A stretch of 64,000 nucleotides of DNA from CBDFMR01 sp965249765 (GCA_965249765.1 CBDFMR010000005.1:2790001-2854000); one strand, 5' to 3'; counted from the stretch's first letter, positions 34,638-44,760 are shown. Notes: generated by a model from the letters alone, not told the origin. Made by a program: numbers and translations.

Positions 34638-34764
34638 CTCCATAACAATGTATATAAAAAATAGGCTATACAGTAGTAAAAACAGGTCTTTTGGCTCGTA
34701 TTAAACTTTGTATTTAACTAAAAGATAGTGCTTCGAAATCGCCTACTTTTCATATACTGGTTCG
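34638..34764 (+). other. attC site 10, long type (end of cassette 10, 33100-34764)
   Basis: Same sequence as attC 9. The next unit starts TTGCAGGC after G34764. Confidence 0.85.
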
Positions 34765-34821
34765 TTGCAGGCAAGCAAAAAAGAAAAAATAATATTTCAT
34801 AACAACTAAACAATTACCAAA

Positions 34822-36195
34822 ATGAAACATCAAAACTTTACACTCATTTTAATTTTTTCAATTCTTTTCAATTCAAATTTATTTGCTCAATGGGAATCAT
34901 TAGGAAATGATATTATCCCTCAAAACCACAGAGTCTGGTCAATAAAAGTTGCACCTGATAAATCAGTTTGGGCAACCGCAACTTTCGATGCCTTTCCACC
35001 ATCAAATCAAATACCCAAAATTTTTAGGTCAATTGATGAAGGAAATACATGGACTGATTCAGAAATACCACCTGCAGTTTCAACTTATGGTTGGGATATT
35101 TCACCAATTGATAGTATGAATGCATTTGTCGCTCTGGACACAGCAGGACTCTACCAAACAATAGATGGAGGACAAAATTGGACAAAAGTAGATTCCTTTG
35201 TTTATCGTCCTTTTTATGTTCACTTTTTCAATGCTAATGAAGGATGGGTTTTGGCAGATGACGGGACAGGTTTCTTAGTAATGAGCGTTACGGAAGACGG
35301 GGGACAAAACTGGATAAACATTTCATATAGTTTTGGAATCCCTTCTGGTACTTCCTTACCTCCTTTAGATGCTATGGAATCAGTCCTACCATTTACATTC
35401 TCCGTAAATTCAGCATATGATTACGATAGCGAATCAATCATTCTTGGCACAACCAAAGGAACATATTGGATAAGTAACGATAAAGGAAAAAATTGGGAAC
35501 GAAAGAATTCACCTTTAGAAGGGTTAGGTTTAAATTTAACTAATGTTGCAATGAAAGATGAAAATACCTTTATGATTGTTGCGGATACCGAACAAGGAAC
35601 ATTTAATGGAACAACAACTGTTAATTTTACTACAACAGATGGTGGTGCTACTTGGGTGGAAGGCAATTCTGGCGTAACTGCGGCTGCATCTCATTATATT
35701 CCAAACTCTGATAGTGTATTTATTATGGTTGGACATAATAATTTTGGTTGGGGAAGTGAAGGAACAGCAATATCTTATGATTATGGTGAAAACTGGGAAA
35801 TACTTGATAATACAAGTATTATAGCAATTGACTTTGTGGATGAAAATACAGGGTATGGAAGCTGCTGTAATAATTCTTGGCAAACAGCAAATGGTCAGAT
35901 ACACAAATGGAATTTTGATTTACCGACATCAACCTTTGAAATAATTGAATCAGAATTGGTAAAAATATTTCCAAATCCAGTTAATAACAATTTAACGATT
36001 TCCTTGAATAATAAATTTAAGTCTGGAGAATTGATAATTGAAATAATATCAGCAAATGGAAAAATATTATCCAATTCAAAAACTCAGGTAAATGAACAAA
36101 TAAATATTCAGACAGCAGATTTACCTAAAGGATTTTATTCATTAAGAATTACGGGAGAAAAGAAGAGTGTAATTAAAAAATTCGTAAAAGAATAA
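34822..36195 (+). CDS. Secreted BNR/VPS10-repeat protein with type IX sorting domain, cassette 11
   Basis: The 457-residue protein has a signal peptide (residues 1-25, ending LFAQ). At least six Asp-box-like repeats form a beta-propeller (SIDEGNTW, TIDGGQNW, TEDGGQNW, SNDKGKNW, TTDGGATW, SYDYGENW). The last 80 residues are a T9SS type A sorting domain (KIFPNPVNNNLTI, LPKGFYSLRI, final KKFVKE). It is exported through the outer membrane and probably anchored on the surface. Ligand unknown. This is strong evidence for Bacteroidota. Confidence 0.88.
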   Translation: MKHQNFTLILIFSILFNSNLFAQWESLGNDIIPQNHRVWSIKVAPDKSVWATATFDAFPPSNQIPKIFRSIDEGNTWTDSEIPPAVSTYGWDISPIDSMNAFVALDTAGLYQTIDGGQNWTKVDSFVYRPFYVHFFNANEGWVLADDGTGFLVMSVTEDGGQNWINISYSFGIPSGTSLPPLDAMESVLPFTFSVNSAYDYDSESIILGTTKGTYWISNDKGKNWERKNSPLEGLGLNLTNVAMKDENTFMIVADTEQGTFNGTTTVNFTTTDGGATWVEGNSGVTAAASHYIPNSDSVFIMVGHNNFGWGSEGTAISYDYGENWEILDNTSIIAIDFVDENTGYGSCCNNSWQTANGQIHKWNFDLPTSTFEIIESELVKIFPNPVNNNLTISLNNKFKSGELIIEIISANGKILSNSKTQVNEQINIQTADLPKGFYSLRITGEKKSVIKKFVKE

Positions 36196-36200
36196 AGCCA

Positions 36201-36263
36201 GCCTGCAACAAAGGCTAAAATGTCCATAGGGGCTATGCGCCCCTACGGCATTTAGCCTGACCG
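36201..36263 (+). other. attC site 11 (end of cassette 11, 34765-36263)
   Basis: R'' GCCTGCAAC pairs 9 of 9 with GTTGCAGGC at 34764. Inner arms AGGCTAAA/TTTAGCCT. IS110 copy 2 begins ten bases after its G. Confidence 0.88.
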
Positions 36264-36273
36264 TTGTATGCCA

Positions 36274-36596
36274 TTCCCCAGATTTGCAGTTCCAAATTTT
36301 AGAAAGCAAGCTATAAAACTCTCCACAGCAAATTAATTTCCCTCGCTAACGTGAATACATCTTATCTTAGAATTGGCTCTATCAGAGACCGGTTTATTTA
36401 ATGGTATCTCTGTTCATTTCGGTGGACAAGTCCCAGCGTCATTCTGGTACGAGAAGTAAAAAGTCCCTAATTCACGTTTAGGGACAGTTGATAAATTTCA
36501 ATGGTGGTCACGCTTTGGCGTGAACCCCGATCAGAATAATTTTCAATAATAAAGATACTTCTTGTTAGAGTCTATTTTATAATCTAAATCTATAAA
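36274..36596 (+). ncRNA. Candidate bridge-RNA region of IS110 copy 2
   Basis: Sequence matches the left end of copy 1, including both hairpins. The same guide would have to recognise the different flanks of copies 1 and 2, which share GTT at the start and GC before AT. Confidence 0.5.
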
Positions 36597-38006
36597 ATGG
36601 AAAAGAAGGCAATCTCGATGCAAATCATCAATCCTAATTGTGCGGGGATAGATGTAGGAAGCCGAAGTCACTTTGTGGCATTAGGTCAAGCAAACAAAGA
36701 TGTAAGAGAATTCGGAGTGTATGCCGAAGATCTAAAAGCACTATCAAAATGGTTGCACTCAAAAGATATCACAAGTGTAGCTATGGAGTCCACTGGAACC
36801 TACTGGCAGAACCTCTTTGTAGAGCTGATGAATTCAGGTCTTGAGGTCATACTTACCAATGGTAAGTTTACAAAGAATATCAATCGGAAAAAGACAGATG
36901 TACTAGATTGTCAATGGATACAAAAGATGCATACTCTGGGTTTACTTCCAGCAAGTTTTTTGCCAGATGAAACCACTGAGAAGCTGAGAACTTTATGTAG
37001 ACATAGAGCCAAGATGATCGCTCAAAAAGCCGACACATCACATAAAATGCAGAAGTTTCTCAAGTGGCTAAATTTCAGACTAGATGTGGTCGTCAGAGAT
37101 GTGACTGGTCTTACAGGAATCAAAATAATAGAAGCAATTTGTAATGGTGATTTAGATCCAAAATCTCTAGCAACTCACAGACATTACAATTGCAAAAAAT
37201 CAGAAGAGGAGATTGCCAAGGCCTTAGTGTCAAATGAAAGAAAAGATTACCTCTTTGGGCTGAAGCAAGAGTTCAAGCGATACAGATTCTATCAATCTAT
37301 GATAAAAGAATGTGATTTTGAAATTGCAGATTTCTTGCAGAATTTTATTAATCAGAAGCAAGGAGTAGTCGACGATCTTCCTACCAAAAAACCATATAAG
37401 AAACAAAATAAGAATGGCCTAAAAGGTATTGATTTAAATATAATATCATATCAATACTTTAATGGAGTTGACCTGATGGCAATACCAGGAGTAAGCCACA
37501 GTACAGTTCTCACATTCATGAGCGAAATAGGTCCAGAAGGGCTGAAGAAATTCTCTTCTGCCAAGAAGTTTGCTTCATGGCTTAGGTTGGCCCCCAACAA
37601 CAAAATGAGTGGAGGAAGAATCCTGTCCAATAGAATACCTAAAGGAAGTAATCGACTTAAGATCGCTTTGAGAAATGCTGCAAATGCAGTTGGCAATTTA
37701 AAAGACTCGGATCTAGGTAAGTTCTTCAAAAAGATAGCTTTTCGAAAAGGTAGACAAGCAGCTATCACAGCAACCGCCAGAAAACTTGCAGTCATCCTTT
37801 GGAATATGGTTACCAAGAGGGAGCAATACAATCCAACAAATCAATATGTATTCCTTGATGAAAAACGAAGAGCTATAGCTCAGCTCAGAAAGAAAATTAG
37901 TAAATTTGGTATTGACCCCAATGATTTGGGAATCTTCAGCAGACAGAAATACAAATTAGCTTACGAGAAAAAGAGAATTGATAATCAAGGGGTTAGAGAA
38001 CGTTAG
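36597..38006 (+). CDS. IS110-family DEDD recombinase, copy 2
   Basis: Identical protein to copy 1, with all catalytic residues present. Confidence 0.93.
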   Translation: MEKKAISMQIINPNCAGIDVGSRSHFVALGQANKDVREFGVYAEDLKALSKWLHSKDITSVAMESTGTYWQNLFVELMNSGLEVILTNGKFTKNINRKKTDVLDCQWIQKMHTLGLLPASFLPDETTEKLRTLCRHRAKMIAQKADTSHKMQKFLKWLNFRLDVVVRDVTGLTGIKIIEAICNGDLDPKSLATHRHYNCKKSEEEIAKALVSNERKDYLFGLKQEFKRYRFYQSMIKECDFEIADFLQNFINQKQGVVDDLPTKKPYKKQNKNGLKGIDLNIISYQYFNGVDLMAIPGVSHSTVLTFMSEIGPEGLKKFSSAKKFASWLRLAPNNKMSGGRILSNRIPKGSNRLKIALRNAANAVGNLKDSDLGKFFKKIAFRKGRQAAITATARKLAVILWNMVTKREQYNPTNQYVFLDEKRRAIAQLRKKISKFGIDPNDLGIFSRQKYKLAYEKKRIDNQGVRER

Positions 38007-38056
38007 TCAGAATTGAAAACCAACGACCGAAAATCTGTCAAAAAATCAAAAGATAA

Positions 38057-39961
38057 ATGAATTTAGGAAAGCCATTATTAGAAGAACTACTGAATAAACA
38101 AATTCGATTTAAAATTCCAGTTTTTCAAAGACACTATGTATGGAATGAACAAGACCAATGGATGCCATTGTGGGAAGATTTTATTAATAAATTTAATGAG
38201 CGTCAAAACAAACAGAAAATTCATCCGCATTATACGGGTTCAATAGTACTTTTCCACGAAAACACTACTACGAGTACTTTGTCTACTTATAATGTAATTG
38301 ATGGACAACAAAGACTAACTACGTTTCAATTGTTCATTGCCTCATTCCGAGAAGTTTGTCGTAACTATTTAGATGATGACAGTTTACTCAAAGAATTAGA
38401 CAAATACCTTTTCAATGACAAGTCCTTCGGAGATAAGGACTATGAAAATCAAAAATACAAACTCGAACCCACTAAGTTCAACAAAGAAATTTTCAAATCA
38501 ATTGTAGGAAATACCTATGAAAAAGTTGAAGAATTACATATAACACCAGTCTTAGATGAGCATGGAATTGGACCTAAAAGCTATAGAAATGTAGCAAAGG
38601 GCAGAAATAGGATTTTAGGTGCTTACGTATTCTTCTATGACCAACTTAATGACTTCATAAACAAATCTGAAATAGAAATTACCGAATTAATTACCACTTT
38701 ACTTTTAGTCATTAAAAGGGATTTTCAATTTGTCGAAATCGGACTCACTCAAAATGATGATCCCCAAATGATTTTTGAAACTATGAATGGTCGAGGTGCT
38801 TCCTTAACTGAAACAGACCTTATCAGGAACTACATTTTTATGCGTGCTAACAGCAACGAAGAAAATCTTGATGAGATTTATGACAAGTATTGGGATGAAT
38901 TTGACGACCCTAATGCTGAATACAGATGGCACGACAAAACCAGTCGAGGTAGGTATTCTGAAACTCGTTTGCAATTCTATGTTATTGACTACTTAACTTT
39001 AAAACTACAAACAGAGATTCGATATGACCAAGTATTTTACTACTACAAGTTATTTACTCTAAATAAAGCCAATTTTGAAAATATTGAGGGAGAATTAAAA
39101 GAGCTAAATCGGTACAGTAAGATTTTCAAGCAACTTACTAATCCAAAAGGTAATTCCTGTTTTGAAAAATTGGCGGAACGTTTAAGGGATATGGACATTT
39201 CAACTTTGTTCCCCTTACTTTTATACGTTGAAGGCGATTCAGAGATTTCGCAACCTAATAAAGATGGCATTTATACAATCCTTGATTCATATTTGACAAG
39301 GAGGTTTTTGTGTGGTTTAACAACCAAAAACTATAATAATATTTTCTTGGAATATCTTAAATATTTAAATGAACATAAAGACGCTGAATCTTTTGAAACT
39401 CTTTTAAAGTCGAAAACTTCGGACACAAATCTTTGGCCGTCAGATAATATGCTTTTAGAGAAGTTATTAGATAGACCTTTATATCGAGAAGAAAAGAATA
39501 AAACAAAAAGCATATCTAATATTCTTTTAGAAGTTGAACAATTTCAAAGAGGCAAAAAACAAGAGCAGATTAATTTTTTGAATACAGGGCTACATATTGA
39601 ACATATTCTACCCCAAACTTGGTTTGAATATTGGCCATTAAACGGACAGTTAATCTCAGAGGAAGATTTTGACCTATCACCCTATGCTGTGAGGACAGAG
39701 GATGATAAAGAAGGTAAATTTCACCAAATTGAAGGACGAAATAAAATGTTACATACAATAGGTAACCTTACCATATTGACGTCATCATTAAATCCATCTG
39801 TTAGCAATTCATCTTTTACTATTAAGAAAAGGGAAATAGGTGGTCATTCAACTTTGATAATTAATCAATACCTACAAGACAAAGAGGATTGGAATGAAGA
39901 AGAAATTGCAGATAGAAGTAAATCATTATATCAAACAATATCGAAAATTTGGAAATATTAA
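38057..39961 (+). CDS. GmrSD-like DUF262/DUF1524 nuclease, cassette 12
   Basis: The 634-residue protein has an N-terminal DUF262 domain (IPVFQRHYVW at 20-29, DGQQRLTT at 82-89), the NTP-sensing half of GmrS-type proteins. The C-terminal DUF1524 His-Me-like nuclease region carries LHIEHILPQTW near residue 515 and HTIGNLTILTSSLN near 570. Fused GmrSD proteins are type IV restriction enzymes against modified phage DNA. No methylase accompanies it in the cassette, as expected for type IV. The target modification is unknown. Confidence 0.82.
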   Translation: MNLGKPLLEELLNKQIRFKIPVFQRHYVWNEQDQWMPLWEDFINKFNERQNKQKIHPHYTGSIVLFHENTTTSTLSTYNVIDGQQRLTTFQLFIASFREVCRNYLDDDSLLKELDKYLFNDKSFGDKDYENQKYKLEPTKFNKEIFKSIVGNTYEKVEELHITPVLDEHGIGPKSYRNVAKGRNRILGAYVFFYDQLNDFINKSEIEITELITTLLLVIKRDFQFVEIGLTQNDDPQMIFETMNGRGASLTETDLIRNYIFMRANSNEENLDEIYDKYWDEFDDPNAEYRWHDKTSRGRYSETRLQFYVIDYLTLKLQTEIRYDQVFYYYKLFTLNKANFENIEGELKELNRYSKIFKQLTNPKGNSCFEKLAERLRDMDISTLFPLLLYVEGDSEISQPNKDGIYTILDSYLTRRFLCGLTTKNYNNIFLEYLKYLNEHKDAESFETLLKSKTSDTNLWPSDNMLLEKLLDRPLYREEKNKTKSISNILLEVEQFQRGKKQEQINFLNTGLHIEHILPQTWFEYWPLNGQLISEEDFDLSPYAVRTEDDKEGKFHQIEGRNKMLHTIGNLTILTSSLNPSVSNSSFTIKKREIGGHSTLIINQYLQDKEDWNEEEIADRSKSLYQTISKIWKY

Positions 39962-39965
39962 AAAC

Positions 39966-40029
39966 GGCATACAACAATCTTTATAGTGCATAGCACCCTG
40001 CGGGATGCTACGACACCATACAGTAACCG
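39966..40029 (+). other. attC site 12 (end of cassette 12, 36264-40029)
   Basis: R'' GGCATACAAC pairs 10 of 10 with GTTGTATGCC at 36263, across the IS110 insertion. Inner arms TATAGTG/CACCATA. Confidence 0.88.
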
Positions 40030-40061
40030 TTATCACTTATTATAAATAAAAAAAATGAAAA

Positions 40062-41522
40062 ATGATTAAAATTGTAAATTTAATTTTTGGTCTTTTATTG
40101 TGCAATTTCGCAATGGGGCAATCCCTATCAAGTTTATATGAAACAATTATTAACTCAAATGAAAATAGGAAAAGCGAAGTAAGCTATACCGTAGATCAGT
40201 ATTCACAATTCAATGATATTTATGAGGATTTCAATGAATCAAATGATGGTTGGATAAAGACAAATGATAATTGTGAAGCCAGAGCTATTTTTATTTATCC
40301 GTGGAAGAGCGGTTTTTATAGTTTCTCCGGAAATTGTGTAAATGGTGTTACCGATGGAAAAGGTGCCTTAGTTGGTTATTCAAAATCCGGCAGTAAATTA
40401 AAGGAGGCTTATAGACAGGAATCTATATATATTAAAGGTAAACAATCCTCATATGTTTATATTTTGAACAAAGACTTTTTTCTTGCATTTCCAGAATTCT
40501 CTGAATCTAAAAACGTGGTTGGAATATCGATAATGCGAAATGGTAAAGTTAACTCCATTGCCACTGGAATAGAATTAATGGAGCTTGTAAAAAATAGAAT
40601 TAATTTTGATTCTTCTTTAGAAGATATTATAGCATTTAGAGAGGATTTACCGGCCCTTGAATTTAGCATAGCAGAATATAATACATCTCAGATTGAAAAA
40701 TTGAGTTTTGGAGGGAATCCTTTTATTTATCAAACTAATGGAAGAAGAATTTATACATCATCTTCAGAGATAGGAAAAGTAAATCATAAAGGGTCTTATA
40801 AAAAAGAAGGAATTTGCGAAATCTGGACAAAGAGTGATAATCTGATTAGAAAAAGTGAGTATAAAAATCATAAATCAGTAAAAGTAATATCAAAGAGAGA
40901 AGTTGGCAAAGAATCAGTAAAAGATGTTTGTGTTTCTGGAAATTGTGAGGAGGGATATGGTACTTTTAAATATGCGAACGGAGACACATATGTTGGTAAT
41001 TTTAGAAACGGACAATTTCATGGTAAGGGGAAATATCTCTGGGCCAATGAAAATATAAAAGGTTATAAAGGTCTTCATTATGAAAGATACGAAGGTGGTT
41101 TTGCCAATGGTAAATTCGAAGGGCAAGGAACTTTGACTTTAGACGATAAAACAGGTTATAAAGGTGGATTCGTAAATGGAAAAATGCACGGTAAAATTGA
41201 ACCATTTGGACACGTTCTAAACTTTACTGAATATTATGATCATGGAGTGAAAATTACAGATAAAACTTCAAAATCATCGGAATTGATTGATTGTAGTATT
41301 CGAACCAAAGAAACTGACCGATTCGAAATTATTGATGGAGTAAAATACCCAATTTTGAAAGTAGATTGTGGGGGTTTTGGAATGTGGAACCGAGCTTATT
41401 TTTATCGATCGAAAGGTAACTTTATAGATGAATCAGGTTATTATAGCGAAGGGGTAATGCAGAATGAATTTCTCGGAAAAAATAAACAAAAGGCATTGAA
41501 TAAACTTTGCAATTGTAAATAA
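40062..41522 (+). CDS. Exported MORN-repeat protein with conserved C-terminal domain, cassette 13
   Basis: The 486-residue protein has a signal peptide (ending FAMGQ) and an unrecognised region to about residue 290. MORN repeats follow (GYGTFKYANGDTYVGNF, GQFHGKGKYLW, GYKGGFVNGKMHGKIEPF). The 75-residue C-terminal domain (CSIRTKETDRF, DGVKYPILKVDC, CNCK) is shared with the 234-residue protein of cassette 6. MORN repeats usually mediate membrane or protein contacts. The true start is the ATG at 40062. Confidence 0.72.
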   Translation: MIKIVNLIFGLLLCNFAMGQSLSSLYETIINSNENRKSEVSYTVDQYSQFNDIYEDFNESNDGWIKTNDNCEARAIFIYPWKSGFYSFSGNCVNGVTDGKGALVGYSKSGSKLKEAYRQESIYIKGKQSSYVYILNKDFFLAFPEFSESKNVVGISIMRNGKVNSIATGIELMELVKNRINFDSSLEDIIAFREDLPALEFSIAEYNTSQIEKLSFGGNPFIYQTNGRRIYTSSSEIGKVNHKGSYKKEGICEIWTKSDNLIRKSEYKNHKSVKVISKREVGKESVKDVCVSGNCEEGYGTFKYANGDTYVGNFRNGQFHGKGKYLWANENIKGYKGLHYERYEGGFANGKFEGQGTLTLDDKTGYKGGFVNGKMHGKIEPFGHVLNFTEYYDHGVKITDKTSKSSELIDCSIRTKETDRFEIIDGVKYPILKVDCGGFGMWNRAYFYRSKGNFIDESGYYSEGVMQNEFLGKNKQKALNKLCNCK

Positions 41523-41557
41523 TTGAAATCAAGAAGATATTATCCTACTTGGTCAAC

Positions 41558-41619
41558 AAGTGATAACAATGTACATGACGAGCATGCTTCCTTCGTCAGC
41601 ACGCCGCATGTACTAACCG
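41558..41619 (+). other. attC site 13 (end of cassette 13, 40030-41619)
   Basis: R'' AAGTGATAAC pairs 10 of 10 with GTTATCACTT at 40029. Inner arms GTACATG/CATGTAC. Confidence 0.88.
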
Positions 41620-41655
41620 TTCTGCGCAAGTTCAAAAAAACTAAAACAACGACTT

Positions 41656-42504
41656 ATGATTAGGATAAATGGTTTTTTAGCTATACTTCTCTTGCTTAAT
41701 AGTTCATGCACCGATTATGATACCGAATTAATACAAGTCGCAAATCATGAGTATGAAAAGATAGATTTAGTGATGAATGACTCAACATTCTTTATGGAAA
41801 AAGGAAATGATCATTATAGCGATAATTATATTTATGATAACTGTAATGAAATTATTTATGAGTATAACTATAAAAAAAATGGGCAGATAAAGTATTTTGA
41901 TATTTTAGATTTTAGGAAATGGCGATTTGTTAATAATGATTCTCTTTTGAATGGAATTGGAACTAAAAGAATAAAATTGAGCTCATTAAATCCTAATCCA
42001 AAATATAGTTATTCTCCTCAGTCGACAATTCAATATGAGTATTTAAATATTAACAACAAGATAGATTTTAGCTCTCATACCGGAATCGTTGAAAACTATA
42101 AAAATATATTGATCCATAATCCTAGAGGAGGTTTTTTTTGGAATCTATTTCCTTTCCCATGGCCATCAATTCAATTTCCGATAGAAATCAACAAAAAATG
42201 GAACTGGCAATGGAGTTACAATGGTGATTCATTTGGAGATGATCGTTTCACTAATTGGGATGATATTATAAAAATGAAATTTGAATATCAAGTCATTGGA
42301 AAAGAGATCATTGAATTTGACTTTGGAAAAGTAGAATGTTATAAATTAGAAGCTGTAGGAAAGCATGGCGAAATTATAAATAAATTAGAATATTATTTTA
42401 ATCCTAAAATTGGATTCGTGAAATTCATATTCCATTGTAATGATGGTGCAATAATTAATCTTTATGCTGTAGATTATAAGGATAAATGCAAGGACAAAAA
42501 ATAA
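41656..42504 (+). CDS. Lipoprotein of unknown function, cassette 14
   Basis: The 282-residue protein has a lipoprotein signal peptide with lipobox LNSSC (Cys at residue 18). The body is Asn/Asp/Tyr-rich and beta-predicted, with a tryptophan cluster RGGFFWNLFPFPWPSIQFP near the middle. No family recognised. It is probably on the periplasmic or outer face of the envelope. Confidence 0.6.
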   Translation: MIRINGFLAILLLLNSSCTDYDTELIQVANHEYEKIDLVMNDSTFFMEKGNDHYSDNYIYDNCNEIIYEYNYKKNGQIKYFDILDFRKWRFVNNDSLLNGIGTKRIKLSSLNPNPKYSYSPQSTIQYEYLNINNKIDFSSHTGIVENYKNILIHNPRGGFFWNLFPFPWPSIQFPIEINKKWNWQWSYNGDSFGDDRFTNWDDIIKMKFEYQVIGKEIIEFDFGKVECYKLEAVGKHGEIINKLEYYFNPKIGFVKFIFHCNDGAIINLYAVDYKDKCKDKK

Positions 42505-42510
42505 AACTAT

Positions 42511-42571
42511 GCACAGAACACCAGGTAGCTGTCCATACTCTGCTGCGTTCCGTACGGCAGCTACCCAAATG
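42511..42571 (+). other. attC site 14 (end of cassette 14, 41620-42571)
   Basis: R'' GCACAGAAC pairs 8 of 9 with GTTCTGCGC at 41619, the exception being compatible with a wobble. Inner arms GGTAGCTG/CAGCTACC. Confidence 0.82.
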
Positions 42572-42621
42572 TTAGGCGTCATTCAAAGAACCCAAACAAA
42601 TAGAGAAACTGTATTAAAAAA

Positions 42622-44685
42622 ATGAAAGCAAACGAAACCAAAGTAGAAGACTTTTTATCTTCAAATAAAACTCAATTTGTAATCCCTGTTTATCAGAGAA
42701 ATTATGATTGGTCGGCAAGTCAATGCAAACAACTTTTAGACGATATTTTGGAAGTTGGTACAAGTAACAAAATGAATGCTCACTTCATTGGCAGTGTTGT
42801 TTATGTTCACGATGACGTTTACACTTCTTCCAGAATTAAAGAATTGACTATAATTGACGGGCAACAAAGGTTAACTACATTGACTTTAATTTATTTAGCA
42901 CTTTATCGTTTAGCAATCGAAATTAATGACGAAGCACTTGTAAATGAAATTAGCGAAACCTATCTGATTAACAAATTTGCACCCGAAGAAGAAAAGCTAA
43001 AACTTCGTCCGACTGAAAACAACGATAAGGCAATTAAATACCTTTTAAGAAGCGACAAGGACGAAGAATTTAGCGATTTTTCAAAGGTCATAGACAATTA
43101 CAACTATTTTAAAAGCCGTATTACTGAAGAAAATTTTGAGTACGTGCTTAAAGGACTCTCAAAATTGATGTTTGTCGAAATCTCACTCGACCGTGAAAAA
43201 GACGACCCTCAAAGAATATTTGAAAGTTTAAATTCAACGGGTCTTGAATTATCACAAGCTGACTTAATTAGAAATTATATTCTAATGGGTCTTAAACGCA
43301 GAGACCAAAACAAAATTTACAATAACTATTGGGAAATAATTGAAAAACTCGCAAAAGATGAAACCTTAAATACAAGTAAAGTTTCTAATTTTATTAGAGA
43401 TTATTTGACGTTGGTAAACAACAAAATACCTAATAAAAGTAAAGTTTATTTGGAGTTCAAAGCAAAATTCCCAACAACAGATTTGCAAGAATTAGAAACC
43501 AATCTTGCACCAATAAAATCGCTTGTTAAATTCTATAACAAACTGCTCAACCCTAAAAATGAAATTGATAAGGACATAAGATTACAACTTGAATACATAA
43601 ACAGACTTGAAGTTAATGTTGCTTATCCGTTTTTAATGAAAGTCTATGAAGATTATTCTGAAAGCGTAATTGACAAAGGAACTTTTATAGAAGTCTTGGA
43701 TTTTATTCAATCATTTGCATGGAGAAGATTTATTGTTGGTTTGCCAACAAATGCACTCAATAAAATATTTATGACACTTTACGAAAAAGTGGATAAACAT
43801 GAATACTTGTTTTCCTTACAAAAATGGTTGCTTAAAAGACCAGGTTCACAGCGTTTTCCAAAAAACAAGGAAGTTATTGAGAGCCTGAAACTCAAAAATG
43901 TTTACAACATAAAATCTAAAAACAGAACTTATCTGCTTGAACGTCTTGAGAATTTTAAAAATAAGGAACCAGTAATTATTGAAGGAAATACAGATATAAC
44001 AATTGAACATATTTTCCCTCAAAATCCTGACCCAAAATGGAAAATCGACTTAGGAGCAGACGAGTATGACACTATCAAAGAAACGTATCTAAATACAATT
44101 GGTAATTTGACATTGTCAGGTAACAATGGAAAACTTGGGAATAAGTCGTTTGTATTCAAAAGGGATTTAGAAAATGCAGGTTATAAAGACAGTCGTTTAT
44201 GGCTAAACAAATATCTTTCGATAGCAGAAAAATGGGATAAAGCAGAAATCGAAAGACGATTTGACATACTCGCTGAACGATTTTTAAAAATTTGGCAATT
44301 ACCAGCAATTGAATTAGAAGATAGAGACGAAAATAACGAAGTAAATATTTTTGAAGCAGAAGACCCCAAACATAAAAAGTTAGAATATGCGATTTTCTTT
44401 GACCAAAAAATTGAAGTTAATCAAGTTTCAAAATTATATGTAGAAGTTTTCAAGCAGCTTTTTGACTTACAACCAGAAACATTTTTTACGACTGACTTGG
44501 CTGAAAAAATTACATTAACAAAAAATCCAAAAGAAGGTAACCCAAGACAACCTTTACAAATAAATGATACTTATTTCATAGAAGGCAACATTGATAATAT
44601 TAATAAATTTGAAAAAATAAAACGGGCTTTAACAATTTTTGATTCAGAAGACGAATTGATGATTAAGTATGCAAACAATGAATAA
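42622..44685 (+). CDS. GmrSD-like DUF262/DUF1524 nuclease with extra C-terminal domain, cassette 15
   Basis: The 687-residue protein has the DUF262 motifs IPVYQRNYDW (21-30) and DGQQRLTT (79-86). The DUF1524 motifs are ITIEHIFPQNPDPKW near residue 455 and NTIGNLTLSGNN near 490. About 120 further residues (KLYVEVFKQLFDLQPETFF onwards) resemble a small accessory domain often appended to these nucleases. It is divergent in sequence from the cassette-12 enzyme, so the two were gained separately. A type IV restriction role is inferred from the family. Confidence 0.82.
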   Translation: MKANETKVEDFLSSNKTQFVIPVYQRNYDWSASQCKQLLDDILEVGTSNKMNAHFIGSVVYVHDDVYTSSRIKELTIIDGQQRLTTLTLIYLALYRLAIEINDEALVNEISETYLINKFAPEEEKLKLRPTENNDKAIKYLLRSDKDEEFSDFSKVIDNYNYFKSRITEENFEYVLKGLSKLMFVEISLDREKDDPQRIFESLNSTGLELSQADLIRNYILMGLKRRDQNKIYNNYWEIIEKLAKDETLNTSKVSNFIRDYLTLVNNKIPNKSKVYLEFKAKFPTTDLQELETNLAPIKSLVKFYNKLLNPKNEIDKDIRLQLEYINRLEVNVAYPFLMKVYEDYSESVIDKGTFIEVLDFIQSFAWRRFIVGLPTNALNKIFMTLYEKVDKHEYLFSLQKWLLKRPGSQRFPKNKEVIESLKLKNVYNIKSKNRTYLLERLENFKNKEPVIIEGNTDITIEHIFPQNPDPKWKIDLGADEYDTIKETYLNTIGNLTLSGNNGKLGNKSFVFKRDLENAGYKDSRLWLNKYLSIAEKWDKAEIERRFDILAERFLKIWQLPAIELEDRDENNEVNIFEAEDPKHKKLEYAIFFDQKIEVNQVSKLYVEVFKQLFDLQPETFFTTDLAEKITLTKNPKEGNPRQPLQINDTYFIEGNIDNINKFEKIKRALTIFDSEDELMIKYANNE

Positions 44686-44688
44686 CGA

Positions 44689-44750
44689 ACGCCTAACAAA
44701 AGATATGAAGCCATACTCCCTATCGGTCGTACAGGCTCATATCCAAACCG
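44689..44750 (+). other. attC site 15 (end of cassette 15, 42572-44750)
   Basis: R'' ACGCCTAAC pairs 9 of 9 with GTTAGGCGT at 42571. Inner arms GATATGAAGCC/GGCTCATATC. IS110 copy 3 begins ten bases after its G. Confidence 0.88.
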
Positions 44751-44760
44751 TTGTATGCCA

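Larger units (their letters stand above)
36273..38013 (+). mobile_element. IS110-family element, copy 2 (in cassette 12)
   Basis: Same ends, orientation and length as copy 1. Left flank GTTGTATGCC is the R' box of attC 11. The AT core is at 36273-36274 and 38012-38013. Confidence 0.92.
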
